This document shows, in pieces, positions 8,309-18,400 of a stretch of 64,000 nucleotides of DNA; position 1 is the stretch's first letter; every line of letters starts with the position of its first letter. Location of the stretch: NCBI RefSeq assembly GCF_009647655.1, contig NZ_WJFD01000001.1:1116001-1180000 (forward strand), written 5' to 3'. A model generated the notes under the pieces. The model saw only the letters and a program-made list of their open reading frames with translations. It ran no database searches and was not told the origin of the DNA. A program made the position numbers and the translations under genes. This DNA comes from Chitinophaga sp. SYP-B3965 (lineage in GTDB: Bacteria; Bacteroidota; Bacteroidia; Chitinophagales; Chitinophagaceae).

Positions 8309-9154
8309 TTATGACACGATCATGTTGTCAATTAACCGGATCTCTCCCAATTTGGCAGCCACCAGCATCACCATCTCTTTTTCAATGGTTTTATCCAATA
8401 ACTGCAGGTTAGCTGCATCCGCAATTTCTATATAATCCAGCTGAAAGCCAGCATCTTGTAATTGCTTACCTGCATTTTCCTTTAAAACAGGGAAAGGCAT
8501 TTGCCTGATGTTTTCCTTCATCCAGGTTAAGGTGCGGCTAATTTGCGTGGCGGTTTGCCTTTCTGTCTGGTTTAAGCGCATATTCCGGCTGCTCATGGCC
8601 AAACCATCGTTTTCCCGCAGGGTAGGGGAAATGTGTAATTTAGACGGAATTCCGGTTATTTTCAGTAAACGCTTGATAATCATGCATTGCTGAAAATCTT
8701 TCTGTCCCATGAATAAATCGTGTGGTTGAACGATATCCAGCAGTTTATGCACCACAATTCCTACCCCCTGGAAGTGATTTTGGCGAAAAGCGCCTTCTAA
8801 TACGGTTTCGAGGTAGCCAAAATCGTAATGGAGGTGCATGCCGTTCACACCTTCCGGGTACATTTCTGCAACGGATGGTATAAATAGAATATCTGTATCA
8901 ACGCTGTTTAATTTCAGGATATCTTCCTTGATCGTGATGGGATATTTCTCAAAATCCTTGGGATCATTAAATTGTGTAGGATTTACAAAAATACTGCAAA
9001 CTACTATGTCTGTCAATGCTTTAGCGTCCCTGATAAGGGAAAGGTGACCTTCGTGCAGTGCCCCCATGGTGGGTACGAAACCAATCCGTTTTCCTGCCTT
9101 TTTTTCGTGTTCCAGCGCCTCTTTCAGATCGGCAACCTGTTTGAATAGATACAT
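8309..9154 (-). CDS. panC: Pantothenate synthetase
   Basis: A 281-residue ATP-dependent ligase joining pantoate and beta-alanine, a class I aminoacyl-tRNA-synthetase-like nucleotidyltransferase. FVPTMGALHEGHLSLI (residues 25-40) contains the HIGH-like signature. FVNPTQFN, GVGIVVHKLLDIVQP, FMGQKDFQQ and the KMSKS-like AMSSRNMRL follow in order. It is the first gene of the minus-strand run. The 110-bp gap to the divergent plus-strand gene should contain its promoter, although I found no convincing consensus. Confidence 0.97.
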   Translation of the reverse strand: MYLFKQVADLKEALEHEKKAGKRIGFVPTMGALHEGHLSLIRDAKALTDIVVCSIFVNPTQFNDPKDFEKYPITIKEDILKLNSVDTDILFIPSVAEMYPEGVNGMHLHYDFGYLETVLEGAFRQNHFQGVGIVVHKLLDIVQPHDLFMGQKDFQQCMIIKRLLKITGIPSKLHISPTLRENDGLAMSSRNMRLNQTERQTATQISRTLTWMKENIRQMPFPVLKENAGKQLQDAGFQLDYIEIADAANLQLLDKTIEKEMVMLVAAKLGEIRLIDNMIVS

Positions 9155-9215
9155 AAACCTTTGCTTAAAAGGATGTTAAAAGTGACAATATGGCCATTTT
9201 TACCTAAAAATTTAG

Positions 9216-9223
9216 TAGTTTTG
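9216..9223 (+). promoter_or_regulatory. Candidate Bacteroidota -7 element (TAGTTTTG)
   Basis: TAGTTTTG fits the TAnnTTTG -7 consensus and lies 42 bp upstream of the ATG at 9265 in the panC/glycogen-synthase-like divergent gap. No good TTTG -33 partner is seen at the right distance, so this is tentative. Confidence 0.35.
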
Positions 9224-9264
9224 CAAGCCAAATTAAAAATAACTGCATTATTAATCAGCATTAA

Positions 9265-10086
9265 ATGTCCACAAAGAAACGAATTCTTTTTATTGCCCAG
9301 GAGATGTCGCCTTATCTTGAATTGAGTGATTATGCGGAGATGGTCAATAAGATGGCGATTAAATCAAATGAGGCCGGTCTGGAAGTGAGGGTGATCATGC
9401 CGAGGTTTGGAAGTATTAATGAACGCAGGCATAGATTGCACGAAGTGGTACGGCTTTCAGGGATCAATATTGTGATCGACGGGGATGATTATCCGTTGAT
9501 CATTAAGGTTGCTTCCTTACCCAATGCCAGGTTGCAGGTTTATTTCCTGGACAATGAAGATTATTTCAAACGTAAAGCAGTATTTAACGACGAGGAAGGA
9601 AAATTTTACGAGGACAATGCAGCCCGTGAAGTATTCTTCTGCAAAGGTGCGTTAGAAACGGTCAAGAAATTTGGATGGCCTCCTGACATTATTCATTGCA
9701 GTGGCTGGATGACCTCTCTGATCCCCGTTTATTTAAAAACAGCGTATAAAAAGGAACCCGTTTTCGCTCATTCAAAAACGGTTTACTCTTTGGACCCTAA
9801 TACATTTAAGGAAAAATTAGGCGCCACTTTCCTGAAAAAAGCGATCATCAGTAACCAGATCAAGGAAAAAGATCTGGAATTATATAAAGAAGGAACCAAT
9901 GCTGCCCTTAATAAAGGAGCCTGTAAATATGCCGATGCGGTGGTAGTAGCCAGTGATAAGGCGGACAAAAAGTTGTTGGACGAACTGAAAGCCGAAAAGG
10001 GTAAGATCGTAGTACCTTATAGAAAGGACAATGAAGACCTGGCAGATTATCTGCAGCTTTATCATCAATTATTAGGTACAAAGTAA
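9265..10086 (+). CDS. Truncated glycogen/starch synthase-like protein (GT5 N-domain only)
   Basis: A 273-residue protein resembling only the N-terminal Rossmann domain of GT5 glycogen synthases. It shows RILFIAQEMSPYLELSDYAEMVNKM (residues 5-29) and PDIIHCSGWMTSLIPVYLK. The C-terminal nucleotide-sugar-binding domain is absent (GlgA is about 480 residues). The ADP-glucose-binding KTGGL motif expected at 'P-x-x-K-x-G-G-L' is replaced by YLELSDYA, so glycogen synthase activity is unlikely. The frame is intact and codon use normal, so it is not a decaying pseudogene. As I recall, short proteins of this type sit next to panC in many Bacteroidota. A structural or regulatory role is inferred. Confidence 0.8.
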   Translation: MSTKKRILFIAQEMSPYLELSDYAEMVNKMAIKSNEAGLEVRVIMPRFGSINERRHRLHEVVRLSGINIVIDGDDYPLIIKVASLPNARLQVYFLDNEDYFKRKAVFNDEEGKFYEDNAAREVFFCKGALETVKKFGWPPDIIHCSGWMTSLIPVYLKTAYKKEPVFAHSKTVYSLDPNTFKEKLGATFLKKAIISNQIKEKDLELYKEGTNAALNKGACKYADAVVVASDKADKKLLDELKAEKGKIVVPYRKDNEDLADYLQLYHQLLGTK

Positions 10087-10219
10087 AGGCGGGAGGATTA
10101 AAATGAAAAGTTAAAACTTGAACAAGCATTACTGTTCCTGCTTTTTACTTTTTACTTTTAATTTTTTCTCTTTTTAGAAGTTCTTCCAAAGAATCAACAA
10201 AAACGTCAAATTAAATTAC

Positions 10220-11587
10220 GTGAAGATCAATTTCAGGAACCTTGGCTTTAGTGCTGCTTTTTTAACAGCGTTATACGCATTTACCGGTTGTAACGAATCC
10301 ACCATCCTGGGTAAGGACCTTATTCCAGGCTCGGATAAAGTAACCGTAAAAGATACAACGATCAATAACCTGATCACGCTGAATGTGGCGGAAGCAGATT
10401 CCAGCATCTGGACTGGCTATACAAACTATGGTGCAACGCTTGGCAGCATTACAGACGACCCTACCTTTGGTAAATCATATGGATTCCTGTACACACAAGT
10501 GGGGCTTCCCAAAGGAGAATTCTCCTTTGCAGGAACCGGTCAAACGCTGGACTCCGTAGTATTATATATAGGATGTGATACACTTTGGTATGGTGAGAAC
10601 CAGGGCATGAACCTGAAAGTGTACCGGATGAATGAGCCGGGTTTCAAACACGATTCTCTTTATAGCTATACAAGACCTTTAAGTTACGACCCCGGTGAAT
10701 TACTGGCGAATGTGACCGCTTTCCCGGTATATCCCAAGGACTCTATCTCCATTTACGGGGTAAAACAGCCTCCTGTGCTGCGTATTCCGCTGAGTGCAGC
10801 CTTCGGTAACCTGTTGCTGCAACAACGTGCGGATGGGGCCTTTAAAGACGATACTACCTTTTCTGCTTTCCTGAAGGGGATTGCTATTGTGCCGGATACC
10901 AACGTGAGCAAAACCATGCTTTTCGTAGACGTGAACAAAGGCGATACCCGCATCTCTGTTTATTACAAGAACTCTACAGACGATTCACTGATCGCAGATT
11001 TCCCTTTCCAGCAGTACTGGAGTGCACATGCTAACTTCTTTGGCCGTAATTATAATAACGCTGAAGCAGGACGATATATCAACACCAACAAACCTTTGGG
11101 CGATACCGCCATGTACCTGCAGGAAGGCCCTGGTATCTATACCAAGCTCACCATCCCGGGCCTGGAGAACTTCCCCAAAGCCATCATCAACAGAGCTGAA
11201 CTGGTATTCACGGAGATCAACACCAACCTGGCCGGTAAAGAGAAGATCTTTACAGAGCCGGATCAGATGATGCTCTGGAGATATATCACGCACGACAGTC
11301 TTGGGTATATCGTTGACTATGGTAACCCGCAAAGCCCTGACCTCGCTAATTTCGGTGGTAATAGAACCGTCATTTCTAGTATAGGGGGCATTGAAGTTGT
11401 TCAATATAAGTTTAATATTGCGCGGCATTTGCAGTTTATCATGGACAAGAAATTAGATAATACTGTATTTAAGGTAGAACCCATTTCCAACAGGCATTTG
11501 ATAGACATGCGGTCAGTGAAAACAGGAGGAGGGAACGGTACACCGCCCATTAATGCCAAGCTAAGAATAATTTACACTCAACTATAA
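10220..11587 (+). CDS. DUF4270 family lipoprotein
   Basis: A 455-residue protein with a lipoprotein signal peptide. A charged N-terminus and hydrophobic stretch end in a lipobox at FTGC (Cys near residue 24), followed by [17 protein letters not shown], the typical start of DUF4270. Family members are exported Bacteroidota lipoproteins of unknown function, rich in beta strands. It is placed between the glycogen-synthase-like gene and metK (20 bp upstream of metK), so it may share a transcript with metK. The 133-bp gap before it is A/T-rich with poly-T runs but no clear hairpin. Confidence 0.88.
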   Translation: MKINFRNLGFSAAFLTALYAFTGCNESTILGKDLIPGSDKVTVKDTTINNLITLNVAEADSSIWTGYTNYGATLGSITDDPTFGKSYGFLYTQVGLPKGEFSFAGTGQTLDSVVLYIGCDTLWYGENQGMNLKVYRMNEPGFKHDSLYSYTRPLSYDPGELLANVTAFPVYPKDSISIYGVKQPPVLRIPLSAAFGNLLLQQRADGAFKDDTTFSAFLKGIAIVPDTNVSKTMLFVDVNKGDTRISVYYKNSTDDSLIADFPFQQYWSAHANFFGRNYNNAEAGRYINTNKPLGDTAMYLQEGPGIYTKLTIPGLENFPKAIINRAELVFTEINTNLAGKEKIFTEPDQMMLWRYITHDSLGYIVDYGNPQSPDLANFGGNRTVISSIGGIEVVQYKFNIARHLQFIMDKKLDNTVFKVEPISNRHLIDMRSVKTGGGNGTPPINAKLRIIYTQL

Positions 11588-11607
11588 TCTTCAGAATTTT
11601 TAATTTT

Positions 11608-12861
11608 ATGCCTTACTTATTTACCTCAGAATCCGTTTCAGAAGGGCACCCGGACAAAGTTGCCGACCAGATCTCAGATGCCCTGATAGATAACTTCCTC
11701 GCGTACGATACTACTTCTAAAGTAGCGTGTGAAACGCTGGTTACAACCGGTCAGGTTGTATTGGCTGGTGAAGTTAAATCTGAAGCGTATCTGGATGTAC
11801 AAGACATTGCCCGTGAAGTGATCCGTAAAATTGGCTACACTAAGAGCGAATACATGTTCGAAGCGAATTCCTGCGGTATCCTTTCTGCTATTCACGAACA
11901 ATCTCCTGACATCAACCAGGGTGTAGTTCGTCAAAGTCCGGAAGAGCAAGGTGCAGGCGATCAGGGTATGATGTTTGGTTATGCTACCCGTGAAACGGAT
12001 AACTACATGCCACTGGCATTGGACCTGGCGCACAAGCTGCTGATAGAACTGGCTGCTCTCCGTCGCGAAAACAAAGATATCAAGTACCTCCGCCCTGATG
12101 CAAAATCTCAGGTAACGATCGAGTACTCTGACGATAATAAACCCGTTCGTATCGATACGATCGTAATTTCTACCCAACACGACGATTTTGACCAGGATCA
12201 GCAAATGCTGGACAAGATCAAGCAGGATATGATCAACATCCTGATCCCACGTGTTAAAGCACAACTGAAACCGGAATTACAAAGCCTGTTCACTGATAAG
12301 ATCACTTATCATATCAACCCAACCGGTAAGTTTGTAATTGGCGGACCACACGGCGATACCGGCTTAACCGGCCGTAAGATCATCGTAGATACTTATGGTG
12401 GTAAAGGTGCACACGGTGGTGGTGCATTCTCTGGTAAAGATCCTTCCAAAGTTGACCGCTCTGCAGCTTATGCAACGCGTCACATTGCAAAGAACCTGGT
12501 AGCTGCCGGTATTTGCGATGAAGTACTGGTACAGGTTTCTTATGCGATCGGTGTTGCTAAGCCATGCGGCGTATTTGTAGATACTTATGGTACTGCAAAA
12601 GTGAAGCTGAATGATGGTGAGATTGCCCGTAAGGTAGAAGAAGTTTTTGACCTCCGCCCTTATGCTATTGAGCAACGCCTGAAACTGCGTAACCCTATCT
12701 ATGCAGAAACTGCTGCATATGGTCACATGGGCCGTGAAAGCAAGGTTGTTACCAAAACTTTCAACGCAGGTAAGAAAACAGAAAAGAAAGTAGAAGTAGA
12801 ACTGTTCACCTGGGAGAAACTGGATTATGTAGAGAAAGTAAAACAGGCGTTCGGTTTATAA
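11608..12861 (+). CDS. metK: S-adenosylmethionine synthetase
   Basis: A 417-residue enzyme making S-adenosylmethionine from methionine and ATP. Conserved segments appear in order: [18 protein letters not shown] (residues 9-26), the [12 protein letters not shown] active-site motif, and the phosphate-binding loop [19 protein letters not shown]. Length is within the range for Bacteroidota, slightly longer than E. coli MetK (384). Codon use is strongly biased towards common codons, consistent with high expression. It ends 17 bp before a strong terminator that opens the 61-bp repeat array. Confidence 0.97.
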   Translation: MPYLFTSESVSEGHPDKVADQISDALIDNFLAYDTTSKVACETLVTTGQVVLAGEVKSEAYLDVQDIAREVIRKIGYTKSEYMFEANSCGILSAIHEQSPDINQGVVRQSPEEQGAGDQGMMFGYATRETDNYMPLALDLAHKLLIELAALRRENKDIKYLRPDAKSQVTIEYSDDNKPVRIDTIVISTQHDDFDQDQQMLDKIKQDMINILIPRVKAQLKPELQSLFTDKITYHINPTGKFVIGGPHGDTGLTGRKIIVDTYGGKGAHGGGAFSGKDPSKVDRSAAYATRHIAKNLVAAGICDEVLVQVSYAIGVAKPCGVFVDTYGTAKVKLNDGEIARKVEEVFDLRPYAIEQRLKLRNPIYAETAAYGHMGRESKVVTKTFNAGKKTEKKVEVELFTWEKLDYVEKVKQAFGL

Positions 12862-12878
12862 TAAACGAATGTTAAGAA

Positions 12879-12916
12879 AAAGGGTGCTGGTCATAAGATC
12901 AGCACCCTTTTTTATT
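12879..12916 (+). terminator. metK terminator
   Basis: AAAGGGTGCTG (12879-12889) pairs with CAGCACCCTTT (12900-12910). The stem can extend inwards through GTC/GAT to leave a four-base loop, and it is followed by a T run. The right arm, CAGCACC plus the T run, is reused in degenerate form in every unit of the adjacent repeat array. Confidence 0.9.
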
Positions 12917-13676
12917 TGAAAGATATAACCACCGCCAATGGCGATGGTCATGTTTGTGACGAGCACCTTTTTTTATTTGAAAGATAAAACCACCACCAAT
13001 GGCGATGGTCATGTTTGTGACGAACACCTTTTTTATTTGAAAGATATAACCACCGCCGTTGGCGGCGGTCATGTTTGAGATCAGTACCCTTTTTTATTTG
13101 AAAGATATAACCACCGCCAATGGCGATGGTCATGTTTGTGACGAGCACCTTTTTTTATTTGAAAGATAAAACCACCGCCAATGGCGATGGTCATGTTTGT
13201 GACGAACACCTTTTTTATTTGAAAGATATAACCACCGCCGTTGGCGGCGGTCATGTTTGAGATCAGTACCCTTTTTTATTTGAAAGATATAACCACCGCC
13301 AATGGCGATGGTCATGTTTGTGACGAGCACCTTTTTTTATTTGAAAGATAAAACCACCACCAATGGCGATGGTCATGTTTGTGACGAACACCTTTTTTAT
13401 TTGAAAGATATAACCACCGCCGTTGGCGGCGGTCATGTTTGAGATCAGTACCCTTTTTTATTTGAAAGATATAACCACCGCCAATGGCGATGGTCATGTT
13501 TGTGACGAGCACCTTTTTTTATTTGAAAGATATAACCACCACCGTTGGCGGCGGTCATGTTTGTGACGAGCACCTTTTTTTATTTGAAAGATATAACCAC
13601 TGCCGTTGGGGGCGGTCATGTTTGAGATCAGCACCTTTTTTTATTTGAAAAAACATAACCACCGCCTTTGGCGGTG
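12890..13676. repeat. Thirteen-copy 61-bp tandem repeat with 182-bp higher-order structure
   Basis: Units begin at 12890, 12947, 13008, 13068, 13129, 13190, 13250, 13311, 13372, 13432, 13493, 13554 and 13615 (57-62 bp each). Every unit contains GTCATGTTTG, a GAGCACC- or CAGTACC-like arm with a T run, ATTTGAAAGATA, and a near-palindrome ACCACCGCC-aa-TGGCGATGGT. Units 2-4, 5-7 and 8-10 form three almost identical 182-bp blocks (61+61+60), so amplification has occurred at two levels. The array fills nearly all of the 849 bp between metK and the GMC gene. The 66-codon frames within it are by-products of the repeat, and no gene is seen. Confidence 0.95.
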
Positions 13677-13685
13677 GTTATGTTT
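13651..13685 (-). terminator. Terminator of the GMC oxidoreductase gene
   Basis: A perfect 16-bp stem: AAACATAACCACCGCC (13651-13666) pairs with GGCGGTGGTTATGTTT (13670-13685) over a 3-nt loop. On the minus strand the stem is followed by a T run. It lies 25 bp after the GMC stop codon and forms the last unit of the 61-bp array, of which it is the only copy with perfect pairing. Confidence 0.9.
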
Positions 13686-13710
13686 AGATGTTCTCCAGGA
13701 GAATTTATTT

Positions 13711-15408
13711 TTACAGGTTTTGCTTTTTCATTTCTTCCACCGCGTGATCACATGCCCTGGCAGTAAGCGCCATATAGGTGAGCGAAGGGTTCTGGGTAGC
13801 TGAAGAGGTCATGCAGCTGCCGTCTGTAATAAAGAGGTTCTGTACATCATGTACCTGGTTCCATTTGTTCAATACAGAAGTTTTGGGATCCAGGCCCATT
13901 CTAACCGTACCCATTTCATGCACACATTCCCCGCCGATATAATCATAATCAAATCCGGAGATATTGTGGAAGCCGCTTTTCTCCAGCATTTCCACTGCGC
14001 TGCCCTGCATATCCTTGCGCATAGCCTTCTCATTTTCTTTGATCTCGAAACTGATCTTCACCAGTGGTAAACCCCAGGAATCTTTCCGGCTTTCATCCAG
14101 CGTGATCCGGTTATCTGCATAAGGTAATGTTTCTCCCCATGCAGCCATCCACATCACCCATTTACCGGGTTTGGTGATCTCATTCTTAAAATCTTCCCCA
14201 TATCCGTTCACTGCATAAGCATCATTCCAGGCTTCCCGTTCAGCATAACCCTGGTAACCGAATCCACGGATGTAATCGTCTCTGCGGGTGGCATCATTGA
14301 TGTTACGGAAGCGGGGAATATAAATACCTGTGGGGCGCCTTCCTTTGTAATACTGATCCTCGTAGCCCTTGAATTCACCCATGGCGCCAACTTTGAAGTG
14401 ATGGTCCATGAGGTGGCGGCCTACCAGGTCGTGATTATTGCCCAGGCCTTCCGGGAATGCTTCGGAGGTAGATTGGAGTAGTATAGATGCAGTGGCAATG
14501 GTAGAAGCATTCAGGAAGATGATACGGGCAAAGAATTCAATCGTTTCCTTCGTTTCCGTATCTATCACCCGCACACCTTTTGCTTTCTTTGTTTCTTTAT
14601 CATAGATGATCTCACTCACGGTGCTGAAAGGGCGGAGGGTTAAATTCCCCGTGGCCATGGCAGCAGGAAGGGTAGATGCATTACTGGAAAAATAACCGCC
14701 GAATGGACAGCCGCGATGGCAGAGGTTCCGGAACTGGCAAGCGGTTCTGCCGTTCCATCCTTTGGTGAGGTTGGCTACCCGGGCAATGGTCACCAGCCGG
14801 TCCTTATACTTTTCCCGCACTTTCTCTTTCAGGTGTGTTTCCACACAATTCATTTCCATGGGAGGGAGGAACTGCCCGTCCGGCAACTGGGGTAATCCTT
14901 CTGCCTGCCCGCTGATGCCGGCATAACTTTCCACGTGATCATACCAGGGAGCGATATCCCGGTAACGGATCGGCCAGTCAACACCATGCCCGTCTTTTGC
15001 ATTTGCTTCAAAATCCAGGTCGCTGAGGCGGTAACATTGCCGGCCCCAGGTAAGGGAGCGGCCGCCTACATGGTAACCACGCACCCAGCTGAAGGGTTTC
15101 TCCTGTATATAAGGGTGTTCTTTATCCCGTACAAAAAAATGTTTGCTGCTTTCGTCGTAAGCTTTTCCCTGGATGGGATCTTCTTCCATGTCCTTTTCCG
15201 TATTCACCAGGCGGTGCGGAAAATCCCAGGGGTTGAGGGTGGCAGTGGTGTAATCTTTTACATGTTCCACATTCCGCCCTCTTTCCAGCAGCAATACCTT
15301 TAATCCTTTCTCACAAAGTTCCTTTGCGGCCCAGCCTCCACTGATCCCGGACCCGATCACAATGGCATCATAAGTTTGCTGTGCTGTTGCTTTAATATTC
15401 AGATGCAT
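13711..15408 (-). CDS. GMC family oxidoreductase (FAD-dependent)
   Basis: A 565-residue flavoprotein of the glucose-methanol-choline superfamily, closest in type to the large subunit of periplasmic gluconate/sugar dehydrogenases. The FAD-binding YDAIVIGSGISGGWAA (residues 13-28) is followed by ERGR. A GGRSLTWGRQCYRLSD block comes next. A Cys-rich RTACQFRNLCHRGCPFGGYF segment and the C-terminal HEMGTVRMG...TQNPSLTYMAL, with the catalytic His/Asn region, follow. There is no signal peptide. Such proteins usually travel with a Tat-exported subunit 3; the only subunit-3-like gene here is at 24900-25472, about 9.5 kb away. The start lies 68 bp downstream of the giant-esterase stop, with a terminator between, so it probably has its own promoter. 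Confidence 0.9.
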   Translation of the reverse strand: MHLNIKATAQQTYDAIVIGSGISGGWAAKELCEKGLKVLLLERGRNVEHVKDYTTATLNPWDFPHRLVNTEKDMEEDPIQGKAYDESSKHFFVRDKEHPYIQEKPFSWVRGYHVGGRSLTWGRQCYRLSDLDFEANAKDGHGVDWPIRYRDIAPWYDHVESYAGISGQAEGLPQLPDGQFLPPMEMNCVETHLKEKVREKYKDRLVTIARVANLTKGWNGRTACQFRNLCHRGCPFGGYFSSNASTLPAAMATGNLTLRPFSTVSEIIYDKETKKAKGVRVIDTETKETIEFFARIIFLNASTIATASILLQSTSEAFPEGLGNNHDLVGRHLMDHHFKVGAMGEFKGYEDQYYKGRRPTGIYIPRFRNINDATRRDDYIRGFGYQGYAEREAWNDAYAVNGYGEDFKNEITKPGKWVMWMAAWGETLPYADNRITLDESRKDSWGLPLVKISFEIKENEKAMRKDMQGSAVEMLEKSGFHNISGFDYDYIGGECVHEMGTVRMGLDPKTSVLNKWNQVHDVQNLFITDGSCMTSSATQNPSLTYMALTARACDHAVEEMKKQNL

Positions 15409-15428
15409 ACCCCAAGTTAGTGAAAAAT

Positions 15429-15458
15429 AAAAAGCCCGGTATTGCTACCGGGCTTTTT
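15429..15458 (-). terminator. Terminator between the giant T9SS protein and the GMC gene
   Basis: A perfect 13-bp stem: AAAAAGCCCGGTA (15429-15441) pairs with TACCGGGCTTTTT (15446-15458) over the loop TTGC. It sits 18 bp after the stop of the minus-strand giant gene. A and T flanks allow action on either strand. Confidence 0.9.
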
Positions 15459-15475
15459 ACGGATAAATTCTATTG

Positions 15476-18400
15476 TTATTGTTTTATGATCTTGATCGAT
15501 TTACCCTGGTTCTTTTCATCCAGTACTTGCAGAACGTAGATGCCTGCTGGTAAGTTCTGAATGTTGGAAGCATCTATCTTAACGTTATAGTTACCGTTTC
15601 CAAAGTCTCCCAGTACATTGTTCAGTACCAGTTTGCCGGACATGTCGTAGATCCTTGCGAAGAGACGTTTAGTAGAACCGTAATTATGAACCGTTACGTA
15701 GAGGTTAGAAGCAAATGGATTTGGATAAGCTTTCACGATCTCCAGTTTTTCCACCCTTACTTCAGGCGCAGCTTTACCGAAATCGTTCGTTACCAAACCA
15801 CCGGCTTCTGCAATCCTTAAATTGGTTGGAGCATCAGCACCGGTAGGCTCGCCACCTGTTGCTGCATAACCATGGATCACTACAGAACCGAGATATGCGT
15901 AAGTAGAACCTGCACCCAGGCTAACTTCCAGGATCACCTCTCCATTTTCATCCGGTTTCACGTTTTCCAGTTGTACAGTATTCGATGTGTTGAATGCTGC
16001 ATTGAGGGATACGTATTTACCATTGATGGTGTAGTTGGAAGTACGGTTACCAGCGCCATCACGGCTACCGAAGAATACGAAAGTATAATTCTGAGACTGG
16101 TTCAGACCGGTGAACTTCATCTTGGCAGTTACACCAATGTCGCACCACCATGAGCTGCTGATCACATTGTCAGGATAGATACCGGAGTTGTTGCCGGTGT
16201 TCATACCGAATGGATTGTCTCCACTGAAGTTCTGAACAATTGTGAAGCCGATACCGGAGTTGTTGGTCTGATCGTTCAGGAACGGTCCGTAAGAATCTCC
16301 TTCAAACGGTGCATTGTTGGTGTTGTTCCATGGTGCACCTGCAGGAAGATCACGGTTTACGTTGATGTACGTGCTGTAAGAATAAGTAGCGCCCTGGGCA
16401 ATGTTACTGTATTCTGATTTAACTGAACCAACTGCTGCTCTTACTTTGTAGAAGAAGCTGCTGCCTGCTGGCGGAGTGTTATCATCATAAGTGGTAACAT
16501 TTGCACCTACTGTAGTGAGCAGGGTATAAGTACCGTTAACGGTAGCAGATTTGAAGATCTCATAACCTGTTTCAGTGCTGGCGTTATCCATCCAGTTCAG
16601 CGTGATCTTAGTCCTTGATTTACCGGTTGCTTTCAGGCTGGTAGGCGCTAATGGCAGACCATTATCTTCATAAGACTGGATCACCAGTGAATTGATATAA
16701 GCGTAAGGAGAAGATGCACCACGTTTGATGGTGAACTCTATCTCACCGCTTGCATTTGGAGAGAGACCATTGATCTTGGCAACATTTTGTGTGTTACCGG
16801 CTGCATTCAGGGTTACTGTTTGCGCACCAACGGTGTACTCAGTAGTTCTGTTGTCAGATACATCACCACGGCTGCCGAAGAACACAAGGTTGAACTTCTT
16901 GTTCAGTTGCAGGCCGGAGATCCTGATACGTTTAGCATCAGCAGCTTGTTCGAAGTAAGCAGTTTGCATTACAACGTCAGGATAAACACCTGTGTTGCTG
17001 CCTGTGATAGCACCCACTGCGTTAGAACCAGCTAACTGATCTATCAGTGTAACAGTGTAACCGGTAGCGGTACCATCCTGGCTTAACAGGTTGGTTAAGC
17101 TGGCACCGGCTTGTGGATATTTGTTGAAGCTGTTCCATGGCGCAGGCGCTGGGTTCACTTCATTAAAGTCTACAAAGATAGAAGTCAGTGTTTTGTCCTG
17201 CACCACGATGGTGAAAGTACGGGTAGTACTGCCGCCTTTATCGTCTGATGCTGTAACAGACACATTATTGTAAGTACCTACCTGGCTGTTGTTAGGTGTG
17301 ATCTTCAGTACACCATTACCACTACCGTTATCTGTGAGGGTAACGAATGCAGGGAGACCGGTAGCAGACAGTGTGATCACGTCTGTTGGGTCATCTGTAG
17401 CGGCCAGGGCCAGGTTGATCACTGAATCAGCTTTCATGGAAACGTTGCTGATTGCAGCCAGTACCGGGTTCTTGTTAGTGGTAACAACACCTACGGTATC
17501 AGAGAAAGCAGATGCACCATAGCTATTGATAGCTCTCACTGCAAAGTAGTATTGTGTACCTGCCAGTGTGGTTTGATCTGTAAAGGTATTGGTGTTGGCG
17601 TTATTGGCCGGAGTGGTCAGTTGTGTGAACGGACCGGCTAATGATGTGCCACGGAACACCTGGTAAGACGTTTCATTGAAGGCAACATCTTTCCAGCCAA
17701 CTTTAGCACCAGCGCTCACAGCTTCTGCTGTAATGTTGGTTGGTTTGGATGGAGGTGTTTGTGGTTCAAATGAAGCTTCTATCACCATCGCATTGAGGTA
17801 AGAGAAGGAAGCACCAGGAGCGCTGTTGATATCCAGTAATACTTCGCCGTTGGCATCAGGCACCACATTGGTTAATTTAACCGTGTTGGTGGTGTTGCTT
17901 GCAGCGTTCAATGCTACAGAAGCACCATTGATAGTATAGATGGAAGTACGGTTATCACTCACACTACCGCGGCTGCCGAAGAAGGTGAAGTTGTATTTCA
18001 CGTCTGCACCACCGGTAAGGCCAGAAACCTTGAGGGTTTGTTTCACACCGGCATTGCTGAAGTATGCAGAGCGCATTACGTTATCAGGATATACACCGGA
18101 GTTATTGTTGGTAACAGCACCGGAAGTATTGAATCCGCTAACATCCTGCCACCTGGTCATGATGGTGAGGCTGATAGAAGTAGCCGTGAGGGTAGAATCT
18201 TTCAGGTTAGCGAATACATCGTTCTGGAACGGAGGTTTATTGGTGTTGTTCCAATATCCTGTACCAGCAGTGTTTGCACTACCATCGTTGAAGTTCACGA
18301 AAACAACCTTGCTTGGATTCACATCACTTACAACAATGTTGAACGTTTTGGTATCAATACCATCGTGACCATCATTAATTGTAACAGTCACCGGATAAGT

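Noticed and set aside
12948..13512. Three overlapping 66-codon minus-strand frames with near-identical products
   Set aside because: They are by-products of the 182-bp higher-order repeat (182 is not a multiple of three) and consist of terminator-derived sequence.
12890..13676. Possible CRISPR array
   Set aside because: Units are about 61 bp and similar over their whole length with no unique spacers, and no cas genes are present.
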